Positions 7,869-16,399 of a DNA stretch of 64,000 nt are shown here, in pieces. How positions within the stretch are numbered: position 1 is the first letter of the stretch; the number at the start of each line of letters is the position of its first letter. The notes under the pieces were generated by a model, which did not search any database, was not told where the DNA came from, and worked only from the letters and a program-made list of their open reading frames with translations. The position numbers were made by a program, and so were the translations under genes. Origin of the DNA: Alphaproteobacteria bacterium (GTDB taxonomy: Bacteria; Pseudomonadota; Alphaproteobacteria; Rs-D84); contig WRCC01000001.1 of NCBI GenBank assembly GCA_009784235.1, positions 1 through 64,000 on the forward strand, written 5' to 3'.

Positions 7869-7897
7869 ATTATAGGATACGCAAATCAATCCTGCAA
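7869..7897 (-). promoter_or_regulatory. Leaderless promoter of miaA
   Basis: On the minus strand: TTGCAG (7892-7897), 17-base spacer, TATAAT (7869-7874), six bases, then ATG at 7862. It lies at the 3' end of xerC, so miaA can be transcribed independently. Confidence 0.8.
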
Positions 7898-8830
7898 CTT
7901 TTTCGCCCGCGGGTGCGCGGCGGCGTAAGTGCTTGCAATCATCGACATATCAACCTTGGTATATAATTGCGTTGTTGATAATGACGAATGACCCAGCAAT
8001 TCTTGTAGTGTGCGCAAATCCGCACCGTCGGAAAGTAGTGCGGTGGCAAAAGTATGCCGCAAAGCATGCGGTGTTACATATTCGGGTAATTGCAGCGCAT
8101 TGCGCAGGTTTTCAATGACTTTTTGCGCCATACGCGGCGTCATCGGCAATCCGCGGACGGAACGGAATAAATGTAGGGGCGCGTACTCGCACCCTGGGGC
8201 GCAAATATGCGCCCCTACGAATGGTCGAATTTTTACATATTTCTCTATCGCGTCCCAAACGGCGGGCAACACGGGAACAATGCGTTCTTTACCACCTTTG
8301 CCGGTAATGCGCAGGACTTCGGGTCGGCCGGCAATGTCTTTGTCGGTCAGTGCAAGTGCTTCGCTGATACGCAATCCGCATCCGAAAATCAGCAACACCA
8401 GCGCATTATCCCGCGCGGCAATCCATGGTTCGGCCGCCACGTCGCCTGCTGCGTCTGTCATATTTTCGACGTCCAGGGTTTCGATTGCCTTGGATAATTT
8501 TTTTGGAATTTTTGGTGAAGAAATCAATGCAATTGCTTCGTTTTTAATACCATGCCTTTTGTCCGCGAACCGTAAAAAACTGCGCACCGATGACAAAGCC
8601 CGCGCGGTTGCACGATGTGACAAGTCGCGCCGACCGCGGTCGGCCAACCACGCGCGAAATCCGATTGTATCAATGCGTGTCAAATCCGCCGGCAACAATT
8701 CTGCACCGCGCCAAGTTTCATAAAATTGAATAAAATCACGGATGTCTGTTTCGTATGCATCGGCCGTATGCACAGAATACTTTTTAGTATTCAGCAGGTA
8801 ATCCAAAAATTCAGCGACCAGCGTGTCCAT
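7886..8830 (-). CDS. xerC: Tyrosine recombinase XerC
   Basis: A 314-residue XerC/D recombinase that resolves chromosome dimers at dif. The N-terminal SAM-like domain is followed by catalytic residues: Arg in GCGLRISEAL (about 151), Lys in TGKGGKER (about 175), HALRHTFA (about 254), His in LGHSSLSTTQLY and the Tyr nucleophile there (about 287). The STTQLYT wording is closer to XerC than XerD. Residues 204-219 (VGAHICAPGCEYAPLH) are encoded by a palindromic repeat (8172-8219) also found between genes, an in-frame insertion. It overlaps the LOG stop by one base (TAATG) and precedes miaA by 23 bases. Confidence 0.92.
   Translation of the reverse strand: MDTLVAEFLDYLLNTKKYSVHTADAYETDIRDFIQFYETWRGAELLPADLTRIDTIGFRAWLADRGRRDLSHRATARALSSVRSFLRFADKRHGIKNEAIALISSPKIPKKLSKAIETLDVENMTDAAGDVAAEPWIAARDNALVLLIFGCGLRISEALALTDKDIAGRPEVLRITGKGGKERIVPVLPAVWDAIEKYVKIRPFVGAHICAPGCEYAPLHLFRSVRGLPMTPRMAQKVIENLRNALQLPEYVTPHALRHTFATALLSDGADLRTLQELLGHSSLSTTQLYTKVDMSMIASTYAAAHPRAKKLQD
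8172..8219. repeat. Palindromic GTAGGGGCG repeat (family A) in frame inside xerC
   Basis: Starts TGTAGGGGCGCGTA and ends GCGCCCCTACG. It is nearly identical, in reverse complement, to the intergenic copy at 46467-46513. At 48 bases it adds 16 codons without breaking the frame. Confidence 0.9.
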
Positions 8831-9387
8831 TATTTGAAGTCTTTCAAAAATTCCTTTATAACATCTTCGGGTTTGTTGAATACTTTCATATCATAATCAT
8901 TAATATCGGCAATAAATCCGTTTTCCAACATGTGCGTAATCGTGCGGCCGAAAATATCCCAATAACCGTCGGTGTTCAAGAAATACAATGGCTTGCGTGT
9001 TTCGCCGATTTGTTGGCGCACCAAGATGTCGGTCAATTCGTCCAGTGTCCCTGTGCCGCCTGGCAAAATACAAAAAGCGTCGGATAATTCATACATTCGT
9101 TGCCGCCGGTCAGAAATATTTTTTGCGATTTCGGTTTCTATGTGTTCATGCATCGGTTCTTGTTTGGCCAAAACATGCCCGGTTGTTACGCCAATTGCAT
9201 CGCCGCCATTATTAATGACTGCATTTGCAACGGTTCCCATCAGTCCAACATCGCCGCCGCCGAATACCAGACGGATGCCATTTTCTGCCATCAGTTCGCC
9301 GATGCGCGCCGCATCACGCGTGAAATGGGGGTTTGTTCCGAATTGGTGACCGCAATACACGGCCAGTGAAAGTTTTTTATTTGCCAT
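8830..9387 (-). CDS. LOG-family nucleotide phosphoribohydrolase (TIGR00730)
   Basis: A 185-residue Rossmann-like protein of the lysine decarboxylase-like/LOG family. The diagnostic PGGxGTxxE motif is present as LPGGTGTLDEL (residues 108-118), with an upstream GGGDVGLMG nucleotide-binding loop and the conserved Arg in SDRRQRMYELSD. Characterised members cleave cytokinin riboside monophosphates or other nucleoside monophosphates to the base plus ribose 5-phosphate; the bacterial substrate here is unknown. ATG at 9387 follows AAAGGAAAA. It heads the minus-strand run LOG-xerC-miaA. Confidence 0.9.
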   Translation of the reverse strand: MANKKLSLAVYCGHQFGTNPHFTRDAARIGELMAENGIRLVFGGGDVGLMGTVANAVINNGGDAIGVTTGHVLAKQEPMHEHIETEIAKNISDRRQRMYELSDAFCILPGGTGTLDELTDILVRQQIGETRKPLYFLNTDGYWDIFGRTITHMLENGFIADINDYDMKVFNKPEDVIKEFLKDFK

Positions 9388-9409
9388 CTTTTTTCCTTTA
9401 TTTCGCTAA

Positions 9410-9418
9410 ATTATAGCA
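9410..9418 (-). promoter_or_regulatory. Extended -10 promoter of the LOG-xerC operon
   Basis: TGC TATAAT on the minus strand (TATAAT at 9410-9415). Start expected near 9403, giving a leader of about 16 bases that includes the Shine-Dalgarno. No good -35 box, consistent with an extended -10. Confidence 0.6.
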
Positions 9419-9433
9419 TAAAATAGGCAGACT

Positions 9434-10399
9434 GTGAATAAAAGTTTCGTGGATTTTATGAGAAAATATACCAATCAGCGCATGGCAGTGGCGGTCAGCG
9501 GCGGTGTGGATTCTATGGTCTTGATGAATTTGTGCGCGTCGGCTGGACTGGGTGCAGTCGTTCTGCACGTCGACCACGGATTGCGAGCGACATCGGGTGC
9601 GGATTCTGAATTTGTGGCTGCGGCTGCGGCGAAACTGGGCTTGCCATGCACAATTTTAAACTGGACGGGTGATAAACCAAAAACAGGAATCGAAGCCGCG
9701 GCGCGCGATGCGCGCTATAAATTATTAACCGATTATTGTCGCGACAATGATATCGACGTTTTATTGGTCGCGCACCAGGCGGATGATCAGATTGAAACTT
9801 TCTTGATGAATCTGGGTCGGGGCAGTGGGGTTTATGGACTGGCCGCGATGCGCGCCGAACAAATTCGCGATGGGGTTGTCATTGCGCGGCCGCTGTTGTC
9901 AATCGCGCGCGCAGAATTGGAAGAATATGCGCGTGCGCGTAATATCAAATCCGTTAATGATGAAATGAATATTGATGGAAAATTCACGCGTGTGAAAACT
10001 CGGAAAAACCGTCATGTTTTGGCAGATAGCCTGGATATTTCCGATTCGCGAATTTTAACGGCCATTGATGCGCTGGGGCGCGTACGCGATATGTTGGAAT
10101 CGGATGTTAATCATTTGATTGATTTGGTTTATGTGGCGTCCGGACGTGCCTTGTTTTCTGCGAAATTTTTATTTGATATGCCCGAAGAGATTAGATTAAA
10201 GTTCATTGCAGAATTAGTTCGGCGAATCGGACAATTAACCTATGCGCCGCGGCTTGAAAAAATTCGCCGTGCGATTATAATGTTGCATGGCGATGCTAAA
10301 TTCACAGTCGGTCATTGCACAGTGCGACGATTGGATAATAAAATTTTGATTGTGCCCGAAGGGGTCAGCACCAGTTTCAGAAAGGAAAAAAATGTTTAA
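9434..10399 (+). CDS. tilS: tRNA(Ile)-lysidine synthetase TilS
   Basis: TilS converts C34 of tRNA-Ile(CAU) to lysidine using ATP. The 321-residue protein has the N-type ATP pyrophosphatase P-loop AVSGGVDSM (residues 19-27), HVDHGLR (about 46) and the HQADDQIET segment (about 112). It lacks the C-terminal substrate-binding domains of the longer enterobacterial enzyme, like many short forms. The start used is GTG at 9434, because upstream conserved residues precede the next ATG only slightly; the ATG at 9461 is the alternative. Its end overlaps the ftsH start by 8 bases, the classic tilS-ftsH arrangement. Confidence 0.93.
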   Translation: MNKSFVDFMRKYTNQRMAVAVSGGVDSMVLMNLCASAGLGAVVLHVDHGLRATSGADSEFVAAAAAKLGLPCTILNWTGDKPKTGIEAAARDARYKLLTDYCRDNDIDVLLVAHQADDQIETFLMNLGRGSGVYGLAAMRAEQIRDGVVIARPLLSIARAELEEYARARNIKSVNDEMNIDGKFTRVKTRKNRHVLADSLDISDSRILTAIDALGRVRDMLESDVNHLIDLVYVASGRALFSAKFLFDMPEEIRLKFIAELVRRIGQLTYAPRLEKIRRAIIMLHGDAKFTVGHCTVRRLDNKILIVPEGVSTSFRKEKNV

Positions 10400-12251
10400 T
10401 AATAAAGACAAATCATTTAACTATCTGTGGATATTTGGAATTATGTTTGTGATTCTGATTGGTCGTGCAATGTTCTTTGATAACAATTCTGCAATTAATG
10501 TTCGTGGTTCGGAAACCATCGAATCAATTGTTGGCGAAAATGTGTCTGCGAAACCAGTACAGTTAAATTTTTCCGAAATCTTGGCTGCATCGGACACGGG
10601 CAAAATTCAATCGGTTGAAATCCGTGGCGTGGATGCATCCGGCGTTATGGTGGACGGAACACGGTTTCGTGGCGTAATTGATAATGATGCGCGCGTTCTG
10701 GAACGTATTGCCGCATCCGGCGCATCGTTGACCATCGATAAATCGCGTGGATGGGTTGAACATTTGGGTACTTGGGTGCCGATTTTAATGGGTATTATTT
10801 TCATATATTGGATTTACCGTGGACTGAAGGGCGGTGGTATGGGCGGCATGGGTCGTATGGCGTCCGCGATGAACCCGACGAAAATTACAGTCGGCGCAAA
10901 GACAAAAGTCACGTTTGCGGATGTTGTTGGAATTAATCATGCAAAACAAGAAGTTCAAGAAATTGTTGATTTTTTGAAAAACAAAGAAAAATTTCAAAAA
11001 CTGGGTGCACGAATTCCGCGTGGTGTATTGCTGTCGGGCGAACCCGGCACCGGAAAAACATTATTGGCGCGTGCAATTGCAGGCGAAGCAAATGTACCGT
11101 TTTTCGCCGCATCTGGTTCGGATTTTGCCGGTATTATCGTCGGCCTGGGCGTTGCGAAAATCAAAGAAATTTTCGAAATGGCCAAGAAAAACGCACCATG
11201 TATTTTGTTCATTGATGAAATCGACGCAATCGGAATGCACCGCGGTCGGTCATCTTTTAACGACCAAGACCGCGAACAAACATTGAACCAATTATTAATC
11301 GAAATGGACGGATTTGCGGGTGATTCTGGGATTATCGTTATTGGCGCGACCAATCGTCCGGACATGCTGGATGTGGCGTTGTTGCGTCCCGGACGCTTTG
11401 ACCGCCAGGTTTATATTGAATTGCCGGACCAAACCGGACGACGTGAAATTTTGGAATTATATGCAAAGAAAGTGAAAATTTCACCGGATGTAAATCTGCA
11501 AAATGTTGCGCGTGGCACGACGGGATTTTCGGGCGCGGATTTGGAAAATTTGCTGAACGAATCGGCATTGCTGGCTGCCCGGAATAATCGCAAACAAATC
11601 ACACCGGCGGATGTCGAAGAAGCGCGTGATAAAATATTGATGGGCCCCAAAAAAGACCGCAAGATTTCGGCCAAGGATTTGAAATTGACCGCATATCACG
11701 AAGCAGGGCACGCGTTTGTCAGTCTGCACTATAAAGATATAACCGACCCAATTCACAAGGCGACGATTATCCCGCGTGGTCGCGCGCTGGGCATGGTACA
11801 GCGTTTGCCGATTGATGACAAAGTTTCGGTGTCGCGTGCAGAGATTAAGGCAGATATCGCAATTTCAATGGCGGGTCGGTCGGCCGAAGAAATATTCTTT
11901 GGCCCCGGTGCAGTATCAACCGGCGCCGAAGCAGACATTGCAAATGCGACGTATTTGGCGCGTCGTTCGATTACGATGGCTGGGCTGTCTGACAAAATTG
12001 GGCCGGTTGCAATTAACCAAGTTGATACATTTGGTCGACGCAGTGCGTTGGAAAATGCATCGGAAAAAACTGCTGAAATGGTGGATGTGGAAATTCGTGC
12101 TTGGATTGATGCCGCGCACAAAGATGCCCGCGCAATTATTTTCAAGAACAAAGCAATGGTTAAAACATTGGCCGAAGAATTGCTGAAACGTGAAACGTTG
12201 TCACACGAAGAAATCGAAAAAATTGTTTTCGTGAAAAAGAAGAAAAAATGA
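10392..12251 (+). CDS. ftsH: ATP-dependent zinc metalloprotease FtsH with altered pore motif
   Basis: A 619-residue membrane AAA+ protease that degrades misfolded membrane proteins and regulatory substrates. Two membrane helices (about 10-27 and 131-150) bracket a short periplasmic domain. The AAA module has Walker A GEPGTGKT, Walker B CILFIDEID and the second region of homology ending RPGRFDR. The protease has HEAGH and the Asp in STGAEADIANAT as zinc ligands. The pore loop, normally FVGVG, reads IVGLG (Ile about residue 249), removing the aromatic side chain that grips substrate. ATG at 10392 follows AAAGGAAAA. It overlaps tilS and the following MBL gene. Confidence 0.96.
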   Translation: MFNNKDKSFNYLWIFGIMFVILIGRAMFFDNNSAINVRGSETIESIVGENVSAKPVQLNFSEILAASDTGKIQSVEIRGVDASGVMVDGTRFRGVIDNDARVLERIAASGASLTIDKSRGWVEHLGTWVPILMGIIFIYWIYRGLKGGGMGGMGRMASAMNPTKITVGAKTKVTFADVVGINHAKQEVQEIVDFLKNKEKFQKLGARIPRGVLLSGEPGTGKTLLARAIAGEANVPFFAASGSDFAGIIVGLGVAKIKEIFEMAKKNAPCILFIDEIDAIGMHRGRSSFNDQDREQTLNQLLIEMDGFAGDSGIIVIGATNRPDMLDVALLRPGRFDRQVYIELPDQTGRREILELYAKKVKISPDVNLQNVARGTTGFSGADLENLLNESALLAARNNRKQITPADVEEARDKILMGPKKDRKISAKDLKLTAYHEAGHAFVSLHYKDITDPIHKATIIPRGRALGMVQRLPIDDKVSVSRAEIKADIAISMAGRSAEEIFFGPGAVSTGAEADIANATYLARRSITMAGLSDKIGPVAINQVDTFGRRSALENASEKTAEMVDVEIRAWIDAAHKDARAIIFKNKAMVKTLAEELLKRETLSHEEIEKIVFVKKKKK

Positions 12252-12895
12252 TACCGGAATTTCGCATCCTTCGAATGAAGCCAAGTAATACCAATTCTGT
12301 ACTGATTGAATTGGACGGTCGGGCTGTGATAATTGACCCGTGGGGGTCGGCGCACGATTGGTTGAAATTATTGGATGAATACAACCTGGCGTTGCATGGT
12401 GTATATTGTACCCATGGACATTATGACCATATTTCCGCGATTCCAAAACTGTTCGGCGGGCAAGGTCGCGCCGTAGCCAGCGGCGAAGGCGGATGGCATT
12501 TGCATCCAGATGATTTGCCAATAATTAAATGGTCTAATCCAATATTGTTTATGCAAGGGTACGGCCAGATTAATCTGGATAAAAATCCGCCGAAACCGAT
12601 TGTGGCCGGTATGCACGAAATTTTTCCAGGCGTAAATTGTGAAATTATTCATGCCCCTGGGCACAGTGCGGGCAGTGTGGTTTTTAATTTCGGCACGCAT
12701 TTAATCGTTGGCGATACAGTGTTCCAAGAATCTTATGGCCGGACGGATTTGCCAACCGGCTGCGATGCGACAATGCGTAAAACCTTGGCCGATTTAGCCG
12801 CACGGAATTTTCCGGATGACACAGTTGTAATTCATGGTCACGGTCCGGATACGACGATAAAATACTTGCGGGAAAACAATCCTTTCTTTAAGTAA
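12248..12895 (+). CDS. MBL-fold metallo-hydrolase, glyoxalase II-like
   Basis: A 215-residue metallo-beta-lactamase-fold protein. The metal-binding motifs are all visible: THGHYDH (about residues 57-63), the His of HAPGHSAGSVVF (about 137), VGDTVFQESYGRTDLP (Asp about 156) and the terminal HGHGPDTT (about 198). The GRTDLP wording is typical of the glyoxalase II-like subgroup that hydrolyses thioesters or acts as sulfur dioxygenase-like enzymes; the substrate is unassigned. The start overlaps the ftsH stop (ATGA), so translation is probably coupled in the tilS-ftsH-MBL operon. Confidence 0.88.
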   Translation: MIPEFRILRMKPSNTNSVLIELDGRAVIIDPWGSAHDWLKLLDEYNLALHGVYCTHGHYDHISAIPKLFGGQGRAVASGEGGWHLHPDDLPIIKWSNPILFMQGYGQINLDKNPPKPIVAGMHEIFPGVNCEIIHAPGHSAGSVVFNFGTHLIVGDTVFQESYGRTDLPTGCDATMRKTLADLAARNFPDDTVVIHGHGPDTTIKYLRENNPFFK

Positions 12896-12923
12896 TTGCA
12901 AAGCCGCGGAAAACTGGTATAAT
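12896..12923 (+). promoter_or_regulatory. Promoter of the secreted Lys/Ala-rich protein
   Basis: TTGCAA (12896-12901), 16-base spacer, extended -10 TGG TATAAT (12918-12923). Leader of about 21 bases with AAAGGAG. Confidence 0.7.
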
Positions 12924-12950
12924 TTGCAAGTATCAACAAAGGAGTATACA

Positions 12951-13400
12951 ATGAAGAAACTTATGATTATTGCCGCTGCGTTCGGTGTTATGTTTGCAAC
13001 TGCATCAATGGCGGAAATGGCAAAAAAAGATTTTAAAAATATGACGGCCGAACAGAAAGCCGAATGGAAAGAAAAGAAAGAAGCCAGAATGACCGAATGT
13101 GTCAATGGCGGTAAAACCGAAGCGGTGTGCGAAGCCGAAATGCGTGCACGCAAAGGCGGTGACAAAGCGAAAATGAAGGGTGAAGCGGGTCGCGAACGTG
13201 CAGCAAAAAAATCTGCCGAAGGTAAATCAAAAGCAAAAATGCACGGCGACAAAGGTAAAGAGCGTGCAGCAATGGCGCACGAATCTGCATCTGCACATCA
13301 TGAAGCAGTCAAAGCTGAAACAGCAGAACGTCACGAATCCGCCAAAGAAGCCGCACCGGAACGCAAAGGATTCTGGCAGCGTACATTTGGCCGCAACTAG
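12951..13400 (+). CDS. Secreted Lys/Ala/Glu-rich low-complexity protein
   Basis: A 149-residue exported protein. A signal peptide (MKKLMIIAAAFGVMFATASMA) is followed by a helical, highly charged region rich in Lys, Ala and Glu, with a Cys pair (MTECVNGGKTEAVCEAEMRARKGG, about residues 50-65) that may form a disulfide. The C-terminal half has repeats of the form KxKMxGExGRERAAKKSAEGK / KAKMHGDKGKERAAMAHES. It ends WQRTFGRN. No family is assigned; the Cys-containing part recalls short PsiF-type periplasmic proteins only loosely. ATG at 12951 follows AAAGGAG. It is followed at once by palindromic repeat material. Confidence 0.7.
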   Translation: MKKLMIIAAAFGVMFATASMAEMAKKDFKNMTAEQKAEWKEKKEARMTECVNGGKTEAVCEAEMRARKGGDKAKMKGEAGRERAAKKSAEGKSKAKMHGDKGKERAAMAHESASAHHEAVKAETAERHESAKEAAPERKGFWQRTFGRN

Positions 13401-13402
13401 CC

Positions 13403-13529
13403 TGTCATTGCGAGAAGCGTAAGCTTTGATGCAATCCAGTTGAATAAATAATTATACAAAATTGTAGGGGCGCATATTTGCGCTCCTTTATCTATTAACT
13501 GGATTGCTTCACTGCGTTCGCAATGACAA
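13403..13529. repeat. Composite palindrome: family B arms around a family A copy
   Basis: The left arm begins TGTCATTGCGAGAAGCG and runs to GCAATCCAGTT (13403-13441). The right arm, AACTGGATTGCTTC to CGCAATGACA (13498-13528), is its inverted copy. Inside, 13463-13488 is a GTAGGGGCGCATATTTGCGC copy of family A. It looks like one repeat family inserted in another, between convergent genes. Confidence 0.8.
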
Positions 13530-13572
13530 CCAGTCTCTCCAAAAACAATTCATAATATTATTTTATAATTAA

Positions 13573-14079
13573 TCATCTTGAATATGTTTTGCGGTCGGCC
13601 AGCAATGATTGGCGGATATCTGAATCATACGCCGTGTAATATGTTAAATCGTTGGCCGCATATCGATTGGCACGTGCAGGGCATATGTGAGCAAATGATA
13701 TACATCCCCAATTTTTTGATATTTCCAATCGTTTTTTATTTTTCTTTGCAACGACTGCCTTGCCCAATATAAATTGGCCGCGTTCGTCCAGTTGGTGGCC
13801 TTCGATATTCGATTCAGTGCGACCCCACAGTTCATGCAAGACCAGATTTTCTTTGGCGATTTTTTCAAACGCCATCTTGATATTGCATTCTTCGATGTAT
13901 AATGGCTGATCTGCGTATGCAGATTGCCCATTAATCATTTGCGACGAATATATGTAATATCCTGCGTATGCACCGGACGCGCTGGTCTTGTAAATAATTT
14001 TAAATATCGGGGTGCCATCGGCATCGGTCAAATTAATATATTGTTTTGGTTTAAATATACTTTTGAAGATATTCTTCAT
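13573..14079 (-). CDS. Hypothetical protein, 168 aa
   Basis: A soluble 168-residue protein with no signal peptide or membrane helix. It starts MKNIFKSIFKPKQYINLTDADG and includes strands such as FKIIYKTSASGAYAGYYIYSS; the C-terminal part is Tyr/Ala-rich (RANRYAANDLTYYTAYDSD). Nothing familiar was recognised. ATG at 14079 (not the longer reading from 14184, which would run into trpS) lies 20 bases after the trpS stop, so it is probably cotranscribed with trpS. A weak AAAGAAA precedes it. Confidence 0.65.
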   Translation of the reverse strand: MKNIFKSIFKPKQYINLTDADGTPIFKIIYKTSASGAYAGYYIYSSQMINGQSAYADQPLYIEECNIKMAFEKIAKENLVLHELWGRTESNIEGHQLDERGQFILGKAVVAKKNKKRLEISKNWGCISFAHICPARANRYAANDLTYYTAYDSDIRQSLLADRKTYSR

Positions 14080-14098
14080 GGCATTTTCTTTTTGGTTT

Positions 14099-15103
14099 TT
14101 ACCCCAGCATCGCGGATTTAACGCGGGCCAGCATGGGGCCGGCGACCGTATGCGCGCGCAGCGCGCCGTCGGATAATATCGCATTTATTTTATCCGGGTC
14201 GGCCATTAATTTTTTATATTTTTCACGTGGTCCGGACAGATGATTATTAACGGCTTCGAATAATATTTTTTTCAAGTCGCCATATCCAGTGCCACCGTTG
14301 GTAAATTTTTGTCGGAATTGCGAAACTTCAACAGCGTCTGCGAAATGCTGGTACAATTGGAATATCGTGGATTCGTCCGGATTTTTTGGTTCCGTGGGTA
14401 ATTTGCTGTCCGTGACGATTTTCATAATATTTTTGCGCAAGTCATTTTCATCATCGAAAATTGGAATTTGATTGCCATACGATTTAGACATCTTGCGACC
14501 ATCAAATCCAGGAATCAGGCCGGTTTCTTTTTTGATAAACGGTTCTGGTATTTTGAAAATAGGACCATATATATTATTGAAATATCCCGCGATATCGCGC
14601 GCGAATTCAACATGCTGTTTTTGGTCGGCACCGACTGGAACGATATCCGAATTATAAAGCAAAATATCTGCGGTCATCAGAATCGGATAAGTATAAAGCC
14701 CCATATTAATGCCTGCATCTGGGTCTGTGCCGGCGGCGATGTTTTTATCAACCGCAGCTTTATACGAATGCGCGCGATTCATCAGGCCTTTTGGCGTGAC
14801 ATTCAGCAGCAATGTTGTTAATTCCGAAATTTCCGGAACGTCAGATTGGCGAAAGAAAACAGTGCGGTCGGTATTCAACCCAAGCGCCAACATTATTGCG
14901 GCAATTTCGCGCGAATGTTTGGCAATTTCTGTCCGGTCACTGGTCGAATTCAGCGCGTGCAAATCTGCGATAAACATAAAAGATTGCCCGGCCGCTGGGT
15001 CATTCGCCATTTTTATTGCAGGCAACAGTGCGCCCACCAAATTGCCCAGGTGCGGTGTTCCAGTTGGTTTTATTCCTGTTAAAATTATTTTATTCTTGGT
15101 CAT
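14099..15103 (-). CDS. trpS: Tryptophanyl-tRNA synthetase
   Basis: A 334-residue class I aminoacyl-tRNA synthetase of typical bacterial TrpRS length. The HIGH-type motif is TGTPHLGNLVGA (residues 13-24) and the KMSKS motif is intact as GRKMSKSYGN (about 202-211). The GADQKQHVEFARDIA segment contributes to tryptophan and ATP binding. It charges tRNA-Trp. ATG at 15103 follows AAAGG. A hypothetical gene follows closely. Confidence 0.97.
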   Translation of the reverse strand: MTKNKIILTGIKPTGTPHLGNLVGALLPAIKMANDPAAGQSFMFIADLHALNSTSDRTEIAKHSREIAAIMLALGLNTDRTVFFRQSDVPEISELTTLLLNVTPKGLMNRAHSYKAAVDKNIAAGTDPDAGINMGLYTYPILMTADILLYNSDIVPVGADQKQHVEFARDIAGYFNNIYGPIFKIPEPFIKKETGLIPGFDGRKMSKSYGNQIPIFDDENDLRKNIMKIVTDSKLPTEPKNPDESTIFQLYQHFADAVEVSQFRQKFTNGGTGYGDLKKILFEAVNNHLSGPREKYKKLMADPDKINAILSDGALRAHTVAGPMLARVKSAMLG

Positions 15104-15142
15104 AATATTTACCTTTGTGTTTGTATATTAGACTTAAAACTT

Positions 15143-15171
15143 CAAAAAAACAAGGGGCTTTCGCCCCTTTT
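15143..15171 (-). terminator. Terminator of gap
   Basis: On the minus strand AAGGGGC GAAA GCCCCTT followed by GTTTTTTT, 18 bases after the gap stop. Confidence 0.85.
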
Positions 15172-15188
15172 GATTTTGGTTGATTGCT

Positions 15189-16205
15189 TTACAACAATTT
15201 TCCCATCTCGGCGGCGACGTCGCACATGCGGTTTGAAAATCCCCATTCGTTATCGTACCAAGCCGTAATATGGACCATTTTGTCCCCAACCATTTTGGTC
15301 AGTTCGGCGTCAACGATGGATGAACGTGAATCGTGTGTGAAATCAACGGATACCAATTTTCGTTCGGTAACGCCCAATATACCGGCCAGCGGGCCGGCCG
15401 CAGCCGCGGATTTCAGTGCATCATTGACTTGTTCTGCGGTCGCGGCGGTGTTCAAATTAGCAACGAATTCTACAACCGAAACGTCTGGTGTCGGCACACG
15501 GATTGCAATACCGTTCAATTTCCCGGCCAGGTTCGGCAGAACCAGTCCGATGGCCTTGGCCGCGCCGGTTGATGTTGGAATCATTGACATCGCGGCGGCG
15601 CGCGCACGACGGATGTCTTTGTGATTGCGGTCCAGCAATGATTGGTCGCCCGTATAAGCGTGCACGGTTGTCATCCATCCATTTGTGATACCGAATTTTT
15701 CATCGATTATGGCGGCAACAGGCGCCAAGCAGTTTGTTGTGCAAGACCCGCAAGATACGATTTTTGCGTCCGCGGTAATCGCAGAATCATTTACACCGAA
15801 AACAATTGTTGCGTCTGCATCATCCGACGGTGCGGAAACCAGGACGCGTTTTGCGCCGGCATCCAGGTGGATTTTTGCGGCGGCTGCGCTGGAATAAATC
15901 CCGGTACATTCCATAACAATGTCGATTTCCAATTCTTCCCACGGCATGCATTCAGGTTCGCGTTCAGATAATACGGCGATTTTATGCCCATCAACATGAA
16001 TGATATTTCCATCGAAACCCACAGGCATCGGCAACCGCCCGTGAACAGAATCAAATTCCAGCAGATGTGCCGATTGGTCAATCGGCATAATGTCGTTTAT
16101 CGCAACGAATTCCAGGTCGTCGCGCTTTGATTCCAGTGCAGCGCGTAAAATCAGTCGTCCAATGCGTCCAAATCCATTAATTGCTATACGTGTTTTTTTG
16201 CTCAT
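15189..16205 (-). CDS. gap: Glyceraldehyde-3-phosphate dehydrogenase
   Basis: A 338-residue type I GAPDH that oxidises glyceraldehyde 3-phosphate to 1,3-bisphosphoglycerate in glycolysis. The Rossmann start NGFGRIGR (residues 9-16) binds NAD(P); the catalytic Cys is in SCGSCTTNC (about 151-159), where the usual SNASC reads SCGSC, leaving the catalytic Cys and TTNC intact. The catalytic His lies in TTVHAYTGDQ. The C-terminus WYDNEWGFSNRM is canonical. ATG at 16205 follows AAAGGAG. It is monocistronic with its own terminator. Confidence 0.97.
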   Translation of the reverse strand: MSKKTRIAINGFGRIGRLILRAALESKRDDLEFVAINDIMPIDQSAHLLEFDSVHGRLPMPVGFDGNIIHVDGHKIAVLSEREPECMPWEELEIDIVMECTGIYSSAAAAKIHLDAGAKRVLVSAPSDDADATIVFGVNDSAITADAKIVSCGSCTTNCLAPVAAIIDEKFGITNGWMTTVHAYTGDQSLLDRNHKDIRRARAAAMSMIPTSTGAAKAIGLVLPNLAGKLNGIAIRVPTPDVSVVEFVANLNTAATAEQVNDALKSAAAAGPLAGILGVTERKLVSVDFTHDSRSSIVDAELTKMVGDKMVHITAWYDNEWGFSNRMCDVAAEMGKLL

Positions 16206-16284
16206 TTTTGCTCCTTTTTCCTGGGGCGATTGTACAAGGAATAGAAATGCAAATCCATTGGAAAATTTTCGTTGGTTCGTTCTG

Positions 16285-16311
16285 TGTAGGGGCGCGTATT
16301 CGCGCCCCTAC
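16285..16311. repeat. Palindromic repeat family A
   Basis: GTAGGGGCGCGTATT CGCGCCCCTAC, a perfect-looking palindrome between gap and the bactofilin-like gene. Confidence 0.85.
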
Positions 16312-16338
16312 GGTTAATTAAATTTTTGACAAAAATAT

Positions 16339-16366
16339 TTGACAAATCTATTTTCTGCACTATAAT
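16339..16366 (+). promoter_or_regulatory. Consensus promoter of the bactofilin-like gene
   Basis: TTGACA (16339-16344), 16-base spacer, TATAAT (16361-16366). Leader of about 27 bases with AAAGGAG. Confidence 0.8.
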
Positions 16367-16399
16367 TAAGGCATAGATACCTAATAAAAGGAGTCGATT

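Noticed and set aside
8010-8723. 237-codon antisense reading frame in xerC
   Set aside because: It is the complementary frame of a well-supported gene with good codon pattern; GC-rich genes here often produce such open shadows.
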